The position numbers and the translations under genes are program-made. From assembly GCF_039523615.1 (NCBI RefSeq), contig NZ_BAAAFQ010000004.1:186001-250000 (forward strand): a DNA stretch of 64,000 nt. Reading direction: 5' to 3'. This stretch comes from Psychrosphaera haliotis. Its GTDB lineage: Bacteria; Pseudomonadota; Gammaproteobacteria; Enterobacterales; Alteromonadaceae. Shown piece by piece: positions 47,418-57,467 of this stretch. The notes below the pieces were generated by a model that saw only the letters and a program-made list of their open reading frames with translations, did not search any database and was not told the DNA's origin. The first letter of the stretch is position 1; each line of letters opens with the position of its first letter.

Positions 47418-47448
47418 AATTCAAACTCCAAATTTTAAACTTTAAATA

Positions 47449-48039
47449 TTAATCTTTTTTATCGTGATTAATGCGACTTCCATCTGCACCATCTTGATTT
47501 TTATACTTTGCGTCTGCACGTGAGGTATAAGGTCGAGCAGCAGGGCCCGTCATTGTTTCGAAGCTCAGTGCACCAATTTTCATGTGGGGTTTTAATGCTA
47601 GTGGCAGTTTGCCTGAGTTATAAAACTCTAAAACAATATTGCCTGACCAACCTGGATCAATACGATGTGCAGTTACGTGAACCATGAGTCCAAGTCTAGC
47701 CAAAGATGAGCGACCGTCCAGCCAACCAACTAAATTATTAGGTAAGGTAATAGATTCATGTGTAATAGCTAGTGCCAACTCTCCTGGATGAAGGAAAAAC
47801 GCCTGTTCTTCTTTAAGAACAATCTCGTCTCCCATTACAGATTCTAGCGCTTTTTGAGTTTCTTCTTTTGGACCACTTAAATCGATAAATGGAGCTTGGT
47901 GATCTTGAAATACTCTAAACTTATTACCAAGTGTTAAATCAACAGTAATTCCTGAAATAAATTCATTAGATGGACGAGGTAATATGGAGATTTCACCTTG
48001 ATCTAGTTTAGCTATAATGTCTGTGTCGCAAAGGCGCAT
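47449..48039 (-). CDS. dcd: dCTP deaminase
   Basis: Dcd converts dCTP to dUTP in thymidylate synthesis. The 196-residue protein has the dUTPase-like fold with the conserved stretches GWLDGRSSLARLGL and TAHRIDPGWSG. The C-terminal tail is of the E. coli-type long form ending near GSRINHDKKD. It is 20 bp after apbC; apbC-dcd with metG divergent is a common gammaproteobacterial arrangement. Confidence 0.97.
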   Translation of the reverse strand: MRLCDTDIIAKLDQGEISILPRPSNEFISGITVDLTLGNKFRVFQDHQAPFIDLSGPKEETQKALESVMGDEIVLKEEQAFFLHPGELALAITHESITLPNNLVGWLDGRSSLARLGLMVHVTAHRIDPGWSGNIVLEFYNSGKLPLALKPHMKIGALSFETMTGPAARPYTSRADAKYKNQDGADGSRINHDKKD

Positions 48040-48059
48040 GGGTTAATCCATTTTTAAAT

Positions 48060-49190
48060 TTATAAAGTTAGAATGCGTTGTTCAGTCTGATTAGACATGT
48101 GCATCATAAGAGAAAATACCAGTTTCTGATACTCATTATTTGAATCTAAAAGTGAAAATGGCTTTCCGATGTCACCTTGATTCCTAATTTCAGGCTTTAA
48201 ACTCAACTGAGCCAAAAGCGGAATTTTATGCTTCTCGGCACACACACTTCCGCCACCAGCCCCAAACAACGTATGGCTCGCTCCACAGTCTGGACAAGTA
48301 AACTGACTCATATTTTCAACAACACCTAAAATTGGTGTATTCACTTTTTGGAACATTTCAATGCCTTTTTGCGCGTCAGCTAGGGCAATGTTTTGAGGTG
48401 TAGTAACGATAATCGCACCATGGCATTTTATCTGTTCTGACATCGTCAATTGAATGTCGCCAGTCCCCGGTGGCATATCAACAAAAAGAATATCCAGTTC
48501 CGGCCAGTTTGTTTCATTAACAAGTTGCATGAGCGCTCTTGACGCCATTGGCCCGCGCCAAATAGTTGCTTTATCAGCTGGTACAAGGAAACCAATGGAG
48601 TTTAGGGCAACATCGTATTTAAACAGCGGTTCCATGGTTTTTTCATCAAAACTGCTAACATTTTCTCCTTGAAGACCAAACATCATAGGGATCGATGGAC
48701 CGTAAATATCAGCATCTAACACGCCAACTTTATGACCGAGTTGAGCAGCTGCTGCAGCTAAATTCGCAGTCACTGTGCTTTTACCAACGCCACCTTTTCC
48801 TGATGCAACTGCAATAACAATCTTTGCTTTTTTCGGCAATGAGCTAGGTGGGTGAACAGGCGAATAATTGAATTGAATCGATATATTGTCAGGTAGGACT
48901 TTCAACAACGCCTCTGAAAGCTCAGACTCCACCGCGCCCGGGTAAAATGGCGTAGTTATGTGGACATCACTGCCGCTAGTCCCTCTACCTTTGATGACAA
49001 CAGAAATGCGCCCAAAAAGTCCTTCTGGAAAATTAGCAGTGGAAATGTTCTTTAACGCATCAAAAATCTGCACTTTTAATGTGCTTTTGTCCGGCGTCAT
49101 TTTTGTTACTTTTTCGGCACTTGCTGGGATACTAGTTTCTGACTCTGAGGATTTGGTGCTTTTTTTACCAAACCAATTAGAAAACTTCAT
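48060..49190 (-). CDS. apbC: ApbC/Mrp, iron-sulfur cluster carrier ATPase
   Basis: ApbC is a P-loop ATPase that carries [4Fe-4S] clusters to target proteins. The 376-residue protein has an N-terminal DUF59-like part (about 35-100), the Walker A motif GKGGVGKST and the cluster-binding CPDC motif. It is divergent from metG with a 111 bp shared promoter region and is followed by dcd. Confidence 0.95.
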   Translation of the reverse strand: MKFSNWFGKKSTKSSESETSIPASAEKVTKMTPDKSTLKVQIFDALKNISTANFPEGLFGRISVVIKGRGTSGSDVHITTPFYPGAVESELSEALLKVLPDNISIQFNYSPVHPPSSLPKKAKIVIAVASGKGGVGKSTVTANLAAAAAQLGHKVGVLDADIYGPSIPMMFGLQGENVSSFDEKTMEPLFKYDVALNSIGFLVPADKATIWRGPMASRALMQLVNETNWPELDILFVDMPPGTGDIQLTMSEQIKCHGAIIVTTPQNIALADAQKGIEMFQKVNTPILGVVENMSQFTCPDCGASHTLFGAGGGSVCAEKHKIPLLAQLSLKPEIRNQGDIGKPFSLLDSNNEYQKLVFSLMMHMSNQTEQRILTL

Positions 49191-49301
49191 TTTATCGACC
49201 TATCAACATATAGAATGGTGCATATTGGTTGCAAATTATGTAACATCGTACACATAAATAGTAGTGTTTTACTATCGATTCTAATAAAGGTTTCTTGAGA
49301 T

Positions 49302-51380
49302 ATGACAGCACCCCGCAAAATTCTTGTAACTAGCGCCCTTCCTTATGCAAACGGCTCTCTGCATTTAGGCCATTTGATGGAATATATTCAAACGGATATT
49401 TGGGTCCGTTTTCAAAAAGCACAAGGTAACGAATGTTACTATGTATGTGCTGATGATGCTCATGGCACACCTATAATGCTAAAAGCTCAGCAGCAAGGTA
49501 TCAATCCAGAGGATATGGTTGCCGCAGTACGTGAAGAACGTATTACAGACTTTGCAGATTTTCATATCGAATTTGAAAACTACCACAGTACACATAGCGA
49601 CGAGAACCGCGAGCTATCAGCAATGATATACAATCGTCTAAACGACGCTGGTTACATTGCTAAACGTTCTATTAGTCAACTTTTTGATCCTGAAAAAAAT
49701 ATGTTCTTGCCAGATCGCTTTGTCACAGGAACTTGTCCTAAGTGTGGCTCTGAAGATCAAAATGGCGATAGCTGTGATAAGTGTGGTGCAACATACAGCC
49801 CTGTAGATTTAAAAGATCCTAAGTCTGTAATATCTGGAGCAACGCCTGTACTTAAAGACTCTGAGCATTACTTCTTTGACTTGCCGAAGTTTGAACCAAT
49901 GCTAAAAGAGTGGTTACACTCTGGCAGTATTCAAACTGAAATGGCCAACAAATTAGAAGAATGGTTTGAGCAAGGGTTACAGCAGTGGGACATCAGCCGT
50001 GACGCACCTTATTTTGGCTTCGAAATTCCAAATGCACCGGGCAAATATTTTTACGTTTGGCTAGACGCTCCTATCGGGTACATGGCCAGCTTCAAAAACT
50101 TCTGTGATAAAACAGATACTGCCGTTAACTTTGATGAGTTTTGGAACGAAGGCAGTGACACTGAGCTTTACCACTTTATTGGTAAAGATATCATCTACTT
50201 CCATAGCTTATTCTGGCCAGCAATGCTTGAAGGCGCAAAATTACGTAAGCCAACAAATGTATTTGCGCATGGCTTTGTAACCGTTAATGGCGAAAAAATG
50301 TCTAAATCTCGCGGCACATTTATCAAAGCCCGAACCTATTTAGATCATTTAAATCCAGAGTACCTGCGCTATTACTTTGCATCTAAACTTAATAGTGGCA
50401 TTACTGATCTTGATTTAAACCTTGAAGACTTTAGTCAAAAAGTAAACAGCGACTTAATTGGTAAAGTAGTAAATATCGCGAGCCGCTGCGCTGGTTTCAT
50501 CAAAAAGCGTTTTGATGGAAAGTTATCAGAAAATATTGATAATGTTGAGTTACTGGAAGAATTCCAAGCTGCTAAACCTCGAATTATTGAGCTGTTTGAG
50601 CAACGAGAATTTGCTAAGGCAATCCGTGAAATCATGGCGTTAGCAGACTTAGCAAACAAGTATATTGATGAAAAAGCGCCTTGGGTATCTGTAAAAGATG
50701 AAAACCTTCAGCAACAAACACATGATGTTTGTTCAATGGGAATCAACCTATTCCGTGTACTAATGGCCTACTTAAAAGCTGTTCTTCCTGCTATGGCTAA
50801 AGAAGTAGAAACGTTTCTAAACGATACTCTAAGTTTTGATAGCATTGATAAGCCATTGGTTAACCATGAAATCAACAAATTTAAAGCGTTAATGCAACGT
50901 GTTGAAATGGATAAAGTTGAAAAGATGGTTGAAGACTCCAAAGAAAACTTAGTCGCTACTAAACCGGCAGTTTCAAAACCGAAAAAAGTCAAAGTAGAAG
51001 CGGATACCACAAACGAAGCTCCAAAAGCACCGCTAGAGGCGGAACCAATTGCTGCTGAAATTGAGTTTGATGACTTTGCTAAAGTAGACATGAGAATTGC
51101 TAAGATAGTTTCTGCAGAGCACGTTGAAGGTGCTGAAAAGCTGTTGAAATTCCAACTTGATATTGGTGGTGAAACACGCCAAATATTCTCAGGTATAAAG
51201 GCAGCATATTCACCAGAAGACCTTGTTGGTAAATTAACGGTTGTTGTCGTAAACCTTAAACCAAGAAAAATGCGCTTTGGTATGTCTGAAGGTATGATTT
51301 TAGCGGCAGGTCCGGGTGGCAAAAACTTGTGGATTTTAGAACCACATGATGGCGCACAACCTGGTATGCGAGTAATGTAA
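49302..51380 (+). CDS. metG: methionyl-tRNA synthetase
   Basis: MetG charges tRNA-Met. The 692-residue protein has the class I signature HLGH near residue 22, a four-cysteine zinc knuckle (CPKC...CDKC, about residues 146-161), the KMSKS motif near residue 332, an alpha-helical anticodon-binding domain, and a C-terminal tRNA-binding domain (about 590-692) for dimerisation. Length is normal. A terminator follows. Confidence 0.98.
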   Translation: MTAPRKILVTSALPYANGSLHLGHLMEYIQTDIWVRFQKAQGNECYYVCADDAHGTPIMLKAQQQGINPEDMVAAVREERITDFADFHIEFENYHSTHSDENRELSAMIYNRLNDAGYIAKRSISQLFDPEKNMFLPDRFVTGTCPKCGSEDQNGDSCDKCGATYSPVDLKDPKSVISGATPVLKDSEHYFFDLPKFEPMLKEWLHSGSIQTEMANKLEEWFEQGLQQWDISRDAPYFGFEIPNAPGKYFYVWLDAPIGYMASFKNFCDKTDTAVNFDEFWNEGSDTELYHFIGKDIIYFHSLFWPAMLEGAKLRKPTNVFAHGFVTVNGEKMSKSRGTFIKARTYLDHLNPEYLRYYFASKLNSGITDLDLNLEDFSQKVNSDLIGKVVNIASRCAGFIKKRFDGKLSENIDNVELLEEFQAAKPRIIELFEQREFAKAIREIMALADLANKYIDEKAPWVSVKDENLQQQTHDVCSMGINLFRVLMAYLKAVLPAMAKEVETFLNDTLSFDSIDKPLVNHEINKFKALMQRVEMDKVEKMVEDSKENLVATKPAVSKPKKVKVEADTTNEAPKAPLEAEPIAAEIEFDDFAKVDMRIAKIVSAEHVEGAEKLLKFQLDIGGETRQIFSGIKAAYSPEDLVGKLTVVVVNLKPRKMRFGMSEGMILAAGPGGKNLWILEPHDGAQPGMRVM

Positions 51381-51421
51381 CGAAGTTGCGTTAACTAATA
51401 TAGTTTTCGTAAAGTTTAAAG

Positions 51422-51446
51422 AGCCAATCTACGGATTGGCTTTTTT
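51422..51446 (+). terminator. intrinsic terminator of metG
   Basis: An 8-bp stem (agccaatc / gattggct) with a 4-base loop is followed by six T residues, 41 bp after the metG stop. Confidence 0.9.
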
Positions 51447-51648
51447 GTGTCAAATATTTACATTTATCTTTTTTATTCCAACAAATAGCGACATTTAAGT
51501 TGGCTAATCATTGTAAATTTATACATAATAAAGTCATAAAAATTCAATAATTACTTAAAAGCTAAATTCACGACGCCGTTAAAAGTTCGGCTAATAGCTA
51601 ATCAACAATAAAAAAAATAATAATTATTATCAGCAGAAGGAATCATCT

Positions 51649-53301
51649 ATGGACACTTCACAATTCAGTCCGGTTCACTGGTTAAATCATTGGGCGTCTG
51701 AAACGCCAGAGAAAATATTTTTACACCAGCCTAAAAACAGAAAAATTGAAACGCATAATTGGGCCCAAATAAAACAACAAGTTGAAGGCGTTGCAGCCAG
51801 CCTACACCACCTTGGATTAAGCAAAGGCGACAAAGTCGCTATATTAGCTAAAAACTGTGCCGAGTGGTTTATAACAGATTTAGCCATCATGCGTGCTGGT
51901 ATGGTAAGCGTGCCAATTTATCCATCGGCAAATGCAGAAACAATTCAATACGTATTAGATCATTCAGAAGCAAAAGCTGTATTCGTTGGTAAATTAGATA
52001 AGCAAGAGCTAGCCGATAAAGGCGTTGCAGGCAACATCATTCGCTTAGGGATGAGTTACGATACAATTCCCGTGCAATATGACTGGCAACAACTTCAGTC
52101 ACTTGGCGCCCCTATCGAAGAGCATCTGCCGCAAATGGACGACTTGATGTCGATCATTTACACCTCAGGTAGCACTGGTAACCCTAAAGGCGCAATGATC
52201 AGCTACAAAGCTTACAATTGGGCGAATGATAAAATTGTTAATGTACTTGGCTTTAACCAAAGTTCTCGTTTCTTGTCTTATCTACCTCTGGCTCATATAA
52301 CTGAACGTTGTCTAGTCGAAGGTGCTGCATTCCACTGCAACATGACTATCTACTTTACCGAGTCACTGGAGCATTTTGTTGCAGATTTAAACTATGCTAA
52401 ACCAACAATCTTCTTCTCAGTACCTCGCTTATGGAGCTTATTCCAGAAGAACATTATCGACAAAATTGGACACTCTAAACTAGAATTTTTGTTAAAGGTT
52501 CCAATTGTTTCAGGATTAATTAAGAAAAAGATCCAAAAAGGCCTAGGTTTAGAACATGCTCAAATAGCAGCTTCTGGTTCTGCTCCAATATCTCCGGCTC
52601 TTATTGAGTGGTATCAAAAGATTGATATTAATATTTGTGAAGCCTGGGGCATGACTGAAAACTGTATTTATGCCATTGGTAATTTCCCATTCCGCGAAGA
52701 CATGATTGGTACTATTGGCAATGTGTTGGAAGGCTGCGAAATTAAAATTGCCGACAATGACGAACTACTGTTTAAGAGCGGCGGCTTATTTAATGGTTAC
52801 TATAAAAACGAAGAAGCTACTAAAGAAGCGTTTGATGAAGATGGGTTCTTTAAAACTGGCGATTTAGCCAAGATAGAAGAAAACGGCGCGGTAAGACTTA
52901 TTGGTCGTGTTAAAGACAACTTCAAAACAGCAAAAGGTAAATTTGTTCAACCTGTGCCAATTGAAAAGCGTTTAGCTCAAGACCCTCACATTGAATTGTT
53001 ATGTGTTGTTGGTGCTGGCATGGCTGCACCTGTGACATTAGTGCAGTTATCTGAAGGCGCAATGGCAATGCCTCGAGCTCAAGTAGAGAAATCTCTTAAA
53101 GAAACGCTAACCGCCGTGAATGGGCATTTAGAGTCTCATGAAAAAGTAGGTGCCATAGTGGTTGTTGAAGAACAATGGACTCCTGAAAATGACATTCTGA
53201 CGCCAACGTTAAAAATTAAGCGTCATGTTTTACACGAAAAATATGCGTCTCGTGTAGAAGAGCTTAAAGGCCAGGTTATTCTTTGGGAATCAGAGCTATA
53301 A
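51649..53301 (+). CDS. AMP-dependent acyl-CoA synthetase-like enzyme
   Basis: The 550-residue protein activates a carboxylic acid with ATP, most likely a long-chain fatty acid. The P-loop-type motif YTSGSTGNPKGAM is at about residue 172, followed by the family motifs GWGMTE-like (as EAWGMTEN) and TGD. The start has AAGGA seven bases upstream. It stands alone between two terminators, upstream of the convergent uvrB. The preferred substrate cannot be told; no fatty-acid gene adjoins. Confidence 0.88.
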   Translation: MDTSQFSPVHWLNHWASETPEKIFLHQPKNRKIETHNWAQIKQQVEGVAASLHHLGLSKGDKVAILAKNCAEWFITDLAIMRAGMVSVPIYPSANAETIQYVLDHSEAKAVFVGKLDKQELADKGVAGNIIRLGMSYDTIPVQYDWQQLQSLGAPIEEHLPQMDDLMSIIYTSGSTGNPKGAMISYKAYNWANDKIVNVLGFNQSSRFLSYLPLAHITERCLVEGAAFHCNMTIYFTESLEHFVADLNYAKPTIFFSVPRLWSLFQKNIIDKIGHSKLEFLLKVPIVSGLIKKKIQKGLGLEHAQIAASGSAPISPALIEWYQKIDINICEAWGMTENCIYAIGNFPFREDMIGTIGNVLEGCEIKIADNDELLFKSGGLFNGYYKNEEATKEAFDEDGFFKTGDLAKIEENGAVRLIGRVKDNFKTAKGKFVQPVPIEKRLAQDPHIELLCVVGAGMAAPVTLVQLSEGAMAMPRAQVEKSLKETLTAVNGHLESHEKVGAIVVVEEQWTPENDILTPTLKIKRHVLHEKYASRVEELKGQVILWESEL

Positions 53302-53321
53302 TTTAAACTCTATTAAATGCT

Positions 53322-53360
53322 AAAAGCCGGGTGTTTTAAATCAAACAACCCGGCTTTTTT
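53322..53360. terminator. terminator between convergent genes
   Basis: An 11-bp stem (aaaagccgggt / acccggctttt) with a 15-base loop is followed by a T-run on the plus strand and preceded by A residues. It can end both the synthetase gene and uvrB. Confidence 0.85.
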
Positions 53361-53456
53361 ATTTGCGGCTATTAGGTTAACCCATCATTTTAAAAGTTTT
53401 GCGATAATGCTTATAGGAAGCCATACCTTTATCGCAACTTCACCAATAGGTTAGTA

Positions 53457-55478
53457 CTAAGAGTTTTTAATCAACTGCCTTTGAAGCTTCTGAACTTGAT
53501 CTCTTAGCTCTGCTGCTTTCTCAAATTCTAAGTTTTTGGCTGCTTCCATCATTTGTGCCTCAACGGCTTTAATGTCTTTGCCAATTTCTATAGGCGACTT
53601 AGTTTGATAATCAGCTAGACCTTCTGCTACTAAAATACGCTGCGCAGCATTGGCTGTCTTTTTAGACTCACCAACGTCCATGATATCGCCAATACGCTTA
53701 ACAATGCCTTTAGGTGTAATTCCGTGCTTCTCATTGTGAGCTTCTTGTATTGCTCTACGGCGTTCAGTCTCATCGATGGCTTTTCGCATCGACTTAGTAA
53801 TACGGTCTCCATAAAGTATCGCTTGACCACGTACGTTCCTCGCAGCTCTGCCAATGGTCTGTATCAAAGAGCGATCACTTCGTAAGAAACCTTCTTTATC
53901 AGCATCTAAAATAGCCACCAACGAAACTTCAGGCATATCGAGGCCTTCTCGAAGTAAGTTGATCCCTACCAACACATCAAACTTACCAGCTCTTAAGTCT
54001 CTGATGATTTCAATTCTTTCAACCGTATCAATATCACTGTGTAAATAACGAACCTTGATATCATGATCAGACAAATAATCGGTTAAATCCTCAGCCATGC
54101 GTTTTGTTAGCGTTGTAACTAATACACGCTCATTTACCGCCACACGTTTATGAATCTCAGACATCAAATCATCAACTTGCGTTGCAATTGGTCTAACTTC
54201 AATTAGTGGATCAAGTAAACCCGTTGGGCGAATAACCTGTTGTGCCACTTCACCGTCGCTTCGTTCAATTTCATGGTTGCCAGGTGTCGCTGATATATAA
54301 ATAGTCTGTGGCGCTAAACGCTCAAACTCTTCAAACTTAAGCGGCCTATTATCCATCGCAGACGGCAATCTAAAGCCGTACTCAACAAGGTTTGACTTAC
54401 GAGAGCGATCGCCTTTATACATAGCGCCAATTTGAGATACCGTTACATGCGACTCATCAATGATAAGCAACCCGTCAGCTGGAAAATAATCTATTAAAGT
54501 TGGTGGTGGAGCACCAGGATCGCGATTCGACAAATACCTTGAGTAGTTTTCGATACCCGAGCAATACCCAAGTTCTTGCATCATCTCAATATCAAATAAA
54601 GTTCTTTGGCTAATTCGTTGTTCTTCGATTAGTTTATTGTTGTCTTTAAGCTGTTTTTTGCGCTCTCTCAACTCATCTTTAATATGATCAATAGCCTTAA
54701 GAATTTTCTCTCGTGGTGTTACATAGTGTGTTTTTGGAAATATTGTCGCTCGTGTAATTTGACGTTCTAACGCACCTGTAAGCGGATCAAATTGGGTGAT
54801 GCGCTCAATTTCTTCGTCAAATAGCTCAACTCTAACGGCAAACTTATCTGAGTCAGCCGGGTAAATGTCAATAACATCGCCTCTGACACGATAACAACCA
54901 CGCTGAAAATCAACGTCATTACGAGTATATTGTAGCTCTGCTAGTCGTCTTAGAATTTGACGTTGGTCAACCATATCCCCTTCACGAAGATGCAAAAGCA
55001 TTTTCATATAAGACTCAGGATCACCAAGACCATAAATTGCCGATACCGATGCAATAATGATTACGTCACGGCGCTCCATTAGTGCTTTTGTAGCAGATAA
55101 ACGCATTTGCTCAATATGCTCATTTATAGATGCATCTTTTTCTATAAACGTATCCGTGGAAGCAACGTAGGCTTCTGGCTGATAATAATCGTAATAAGAA
55201 ACAAAATACTCAACAGCATTGTCAGGAAAAAAGTCCTTCATTTCGCCATAAAGCTGCGCAGCTAATGTTTTGTTGTGTGCCATTATTAGTGTAGGACGCG
55301 ATACGTTGCGAATAACATTGGCCATGGTAAAAGTTTTACCGGTACCAGTAGCACCTAACAAGGTTTGATAGGCAAGACCGTCTTCAAGCCCTTCTGTTAG
55401 CTGCTTAATTGCCGTTGGCTGATCGCCACTTGGTTCATATTCACTAACTAACTTAAATGGCTTTTCTAGCTTTTCCAT
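53457..55478 (-). CDS. uvrB: UvrB, excision nuclease subunit B
   Basis: UvrB verifies DNA damage in nucleotide-excision repair. The 673-residue protein has Walker A GATGTGKT near residue 41, the beta-hairpin region YYDYYQPEAY (about 95-105), helicase motifs including GLDMPE, and a C-terminal UVR domain that contacts UvrC. Length is normal. Its ATG overlaps the stop codon of the MATE gene by one base (TAATG). Confidence 0.98.
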   Translation of the reverse strand: MEKLEKPFKLVSEYEPSGDQPTAIKQLTEGLEDGLAYQTLLGATGTGKTFTMANVIRNVSRPTLIMAHNKTLAAQLYGEMKDFFPDNAVEYFVSYYDYYQPEAYVASTDTFIEKDASINEHIEQMRLSATKALMERRDVIIIASVSAIYGLGDPESYMKMLLHLREGDMVDQRQILRRLAELQYTRNDVDFQRGCYRVRGDVIDIYPADSDKFAVRVELFDEEIERITQFDPLTGALERQITRATIFPKTHYVTPREKILKAIDHIKDELRERKKQLKDNNKLIEEQRISQRTLFDIEMMQELGYCSGIENYSRYLSNRDPGAPPPTLIDYFPADGLLIIDESHVTVSQIGAMYKGDRSRKSNLVEYGFRLPSAMDNRPLKFEEFERLAPQTIYISATPGNHEIERSDGEVAQQVIRPTGLLDPLIEVRPIATQVDDLMSEIHKRVAVNERVLVTTLTKRMAEDLTDYLSDHDIKVRYLHSDIDTVERIEIIRDLRAGKFDVLVGINLLREGLDMPEVSLVAILDADKEGFLRSDRSLIQTIGRAARNVRGQAILYGDRITKSMRKAIDETERRRAIQEAHNEKHGITPKGIVKRIGDIMDVGESKKTANAAQRILVAEGLADYQTKSPIEIGKDIKAVEAQMMEAAKNLEFEKAAELRDQVQKLQRQLIKNS

Positions 55479-56848
55479 TACGACTGCTCCGCTATCACTT
55501 TGTTACTTTCAATTGAAGTCTCTAGGGTACGAACAAACCACCGATAAGCGATCAAAGCGGTAAACAGATTACCAATCACTCCACCTACAAATAATCCTAT
55601 CAAGCCATAAAAGTGAGAACCTAAATAAGCAAACGGCACAAAAAAGACAAATAAGCGAATAACAGAGAGCACTAAAGCAAACATGGGTTTATGTAACGCA
55701 TTGAAAGAAGAATTAGTTAAAATGATAATACCCTGTAAGCCATAGCCTAGAGGCATAGTCCAAATAAACAGTTTAATAACGAACATTACCTCTGGATCAT
55801 CTTTACCAAACGCAAACGCAATGACGCCAGCCAATAGACAAAGCGCCAAATAAATAACGAGCTGGCATATCATCACAAATTTAGTGGTTTGTTTGTAAGC
55901 CTCAAACACTCTATCCCATTGATTAGCGCCAAAGTTTTGTGAAATAAAAGGTGGTAATGTCATAGACAACGCTAAAACAACAAGACTCGCAATGCTTTCT
56001 ATTCTAGAGCCAACTCCAAAACCGGCTACAGCTGCAGTGCCATAAGTAGCTACGATAGCTGTTAAAACGGCCATCGCTATTGGTGTTAACATGTTTGCAC
56101 CCGCGGCAGGCAAGCCAATCTTTAAAATCTTTCTACCTATAGTGATGAGTTCACTGAATTTAACCAGTTGTGTGGCTATCAGCTTTTTTCTAACCGTTAA
56201 AATATAAATGATAATCAATAAGCCAATACCCCAAGATACAACACTAGCTATTGCAGCGCCTTGGATCCCTAACGCCGGCACCGGGCCAAAACCAAAAATT
56301 AGAATGGGATCGAGGATGGCATTGATGAGTCCAGTACCACCCATTAACATGCTGGGCGTTTTAGTATCACCATTCGCTCTTAAAATAGAGTTACCAATCA
56401 TAGGTAACATAAGAAACACGGAACCAATATACCAAACATCCATATATTCATGAATTAACGGCATTAAGTCTTGAGTAGCACCGAGTGCAGAAAAAATGAT
56501 ATCGGTCAGGTTGTACATTACAACTGCTAGCATAATCACTAACATAAAGGATATTATTAGCGCCCCCTGCCCGTCTGCTTTTGACTCTTCTTTATTACCA
56601 CTGCCGTTTGCCTTCGCGACAATTGCCGATGTACCTATCCCTAAACCAATAGCCAAACTAATAATCGTAAAGGTTACCGGGAAAGTAAAACTGATAGCCG
56701 CTAATGGTTCCGTTCCTAATAAACCAATAAAAAAGGTGTCTACAAGATTGAATGACATTAATAAAATCATTCCGTACATAACTTGTTTGGTCATTTTTTT
56801 TAAAGTTGGAGCGATTGGACCCGTAAGTAAATTTTGAGAAGAAGACAT
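55478..56848 (-). CDS. MATE-family efflux transporter
   Basis: The 456-residue protein has 12 predicted membrane helices in two similar halves, typical of the MATE family of Na+- or H+-coupled drug exporters. The ATG at 56848 is used here; an in-frame GTG at 56857 is also possible. It is translationally coupled to uvrB, an unusual pairing. The stretch SFNALHKP in the second half and the conserved glycine/proline turns support the family. Substrates are unknown. Confidence 0.9.
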   Translation of the reverse strand: MSSSQNLLTGPIAPTLKKMTKQVMYGMILLMSFNLVDTFFIGLLGTEPLAAISFTFPVTFTIISLAIGLGIGTSAIVAKANGSGNKEESKADGQGALIISFMLVIMLAVVMYNLTDIIFSALGATQDLMPLIHEYMDVWYIGSVFLMLPMIGNSILRANGDTKTPSMLMGGTGLINAILDPILIFGFGPVPALGIQGAAIASVVSWGIGLLIIIYILTVRKKLIATQLVKFSELITIGRKILKIGLPAAGANMLTPIAMAVLTAIVATYGTAAVAGFGVGSRIESIASLVVLALSMTLPPFISQNFGANQWDRVFEAYKQTTKFVMICQLVIYLALCLLAGVIAFAFGKDDPEVMFVIKLFIWTMPLGYGLQGIIILTNSSFNALHKPMFALVLSVIRLFVFFVPFAYLGSHFYGLIGLFVGGVIGNLFTALIAYRWFVRTLETSIESNKVIAEQS

Positions 56849-57204
56849 AAATCCCACACAGTTATAAACAAGGACTGTATTCTAGAGAATGTTTGGTCAA
56901 GGTTCACGTAATAATGAGTCTTAATTGATCTTTATTTAAACTCGTAGATTTTTAGTATCAGATTTCGGTATATATCAAGAAATATTTTTCTTTTTGTAAT
57001 AAATATACTGCTATTGTACACAGCTATAATCCGTTTCCTGAGTGCAGCGATTAAAAATCAAACCAAGCAGTCAAAAAAAACACAAAAACACACCTAACCA
57101 ACTGTTTTAAATAAAGATTATAAAAAATAACAAAAAACCACAAAGAACCTATTGACACCCGAATCTACTGGCCTACGAGATTATATTACAATATAACTCA
57201 CAGA

Positions 57205-57229
57205 GTTATCCACAGAAACAGTGGATAAC
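57205..57229. promoter_or_regulatory. inverted pair of DnaA-box-like sites
   Basis: The perfect 9-bp inverted repeat gttatccac / gtggataac has a 7-base spacer. It contains the consensus DnaA box TTATCCACA (57206-57214) and, on the other strand, TTATCCACT (57220-57228). Binding by DnaA is an inference; a plain palindrome is possible. Confidence 0.55.
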
Positions 57230-57395
57230 AAGCTACAGACCTTGTATTTATTAAGATCAGGATCCTCGCCACTTGCTTAGTTCAATTTTTGTACCAATTA
57301 AGCTTGCTTTTTATGCTTTTTCCGCTGAAGAAATTTATAACTGCTCAATCCGTGTGCAAACAGACATAAATCTTGAATTTCACTACAAAATAAGG

Positions 57396-57431
57396 TTGAC
57401 AGTAAAGGGTCCTGTAATTAACATTGCGCCC
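57396..57431 (+). promoter_or_regulatory. stable-RNA promoter of the tRNA-Asn array
   Basis: TTGACA and TAACAT are separated by 17 bp, followed by a GC-rich discriminator (GCGCCCC). This layout is typical of stringently controlled tRNA/rRNA promoters. It ends about 36 bp before the first tRNA-Asn. Confidence 0.7.
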
Positions 57432-57467
57432 CGTTGTTGAGCAGTATTTGCTAAATGACGTTGTAGT

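Larger units (their letters stand above)
56849..57467. other. 619-bp non-coding region before the tRNA-Asn array
   Basis: No gene is supported here. The stretch includes the upstream region of the MATE gene, AT-rich segments around 57070-57160, an inverted pair of DnaA-box-like sites at 57205-57229, two GATC sites near 57258-57270 and the promoter of the tRNA-Asn array at 57396-57431. Confidence 0.7.

Noticed and set aside
50768..51322. A 184-codon minus-strand frame inside metG
   Set aside because: It is antisense to the conserved C-terminal half of metG; its Ser/Ile/Leu-rich composition is typical of a shadow frame.
57181..57280. Possible replication origin
   Set aside because: DnaA-like boxes and an AT-rich stretch are present, but the usual neighbours (dnaA, gidA/mnmG, mioC) are absent and only two good boxes were seen.
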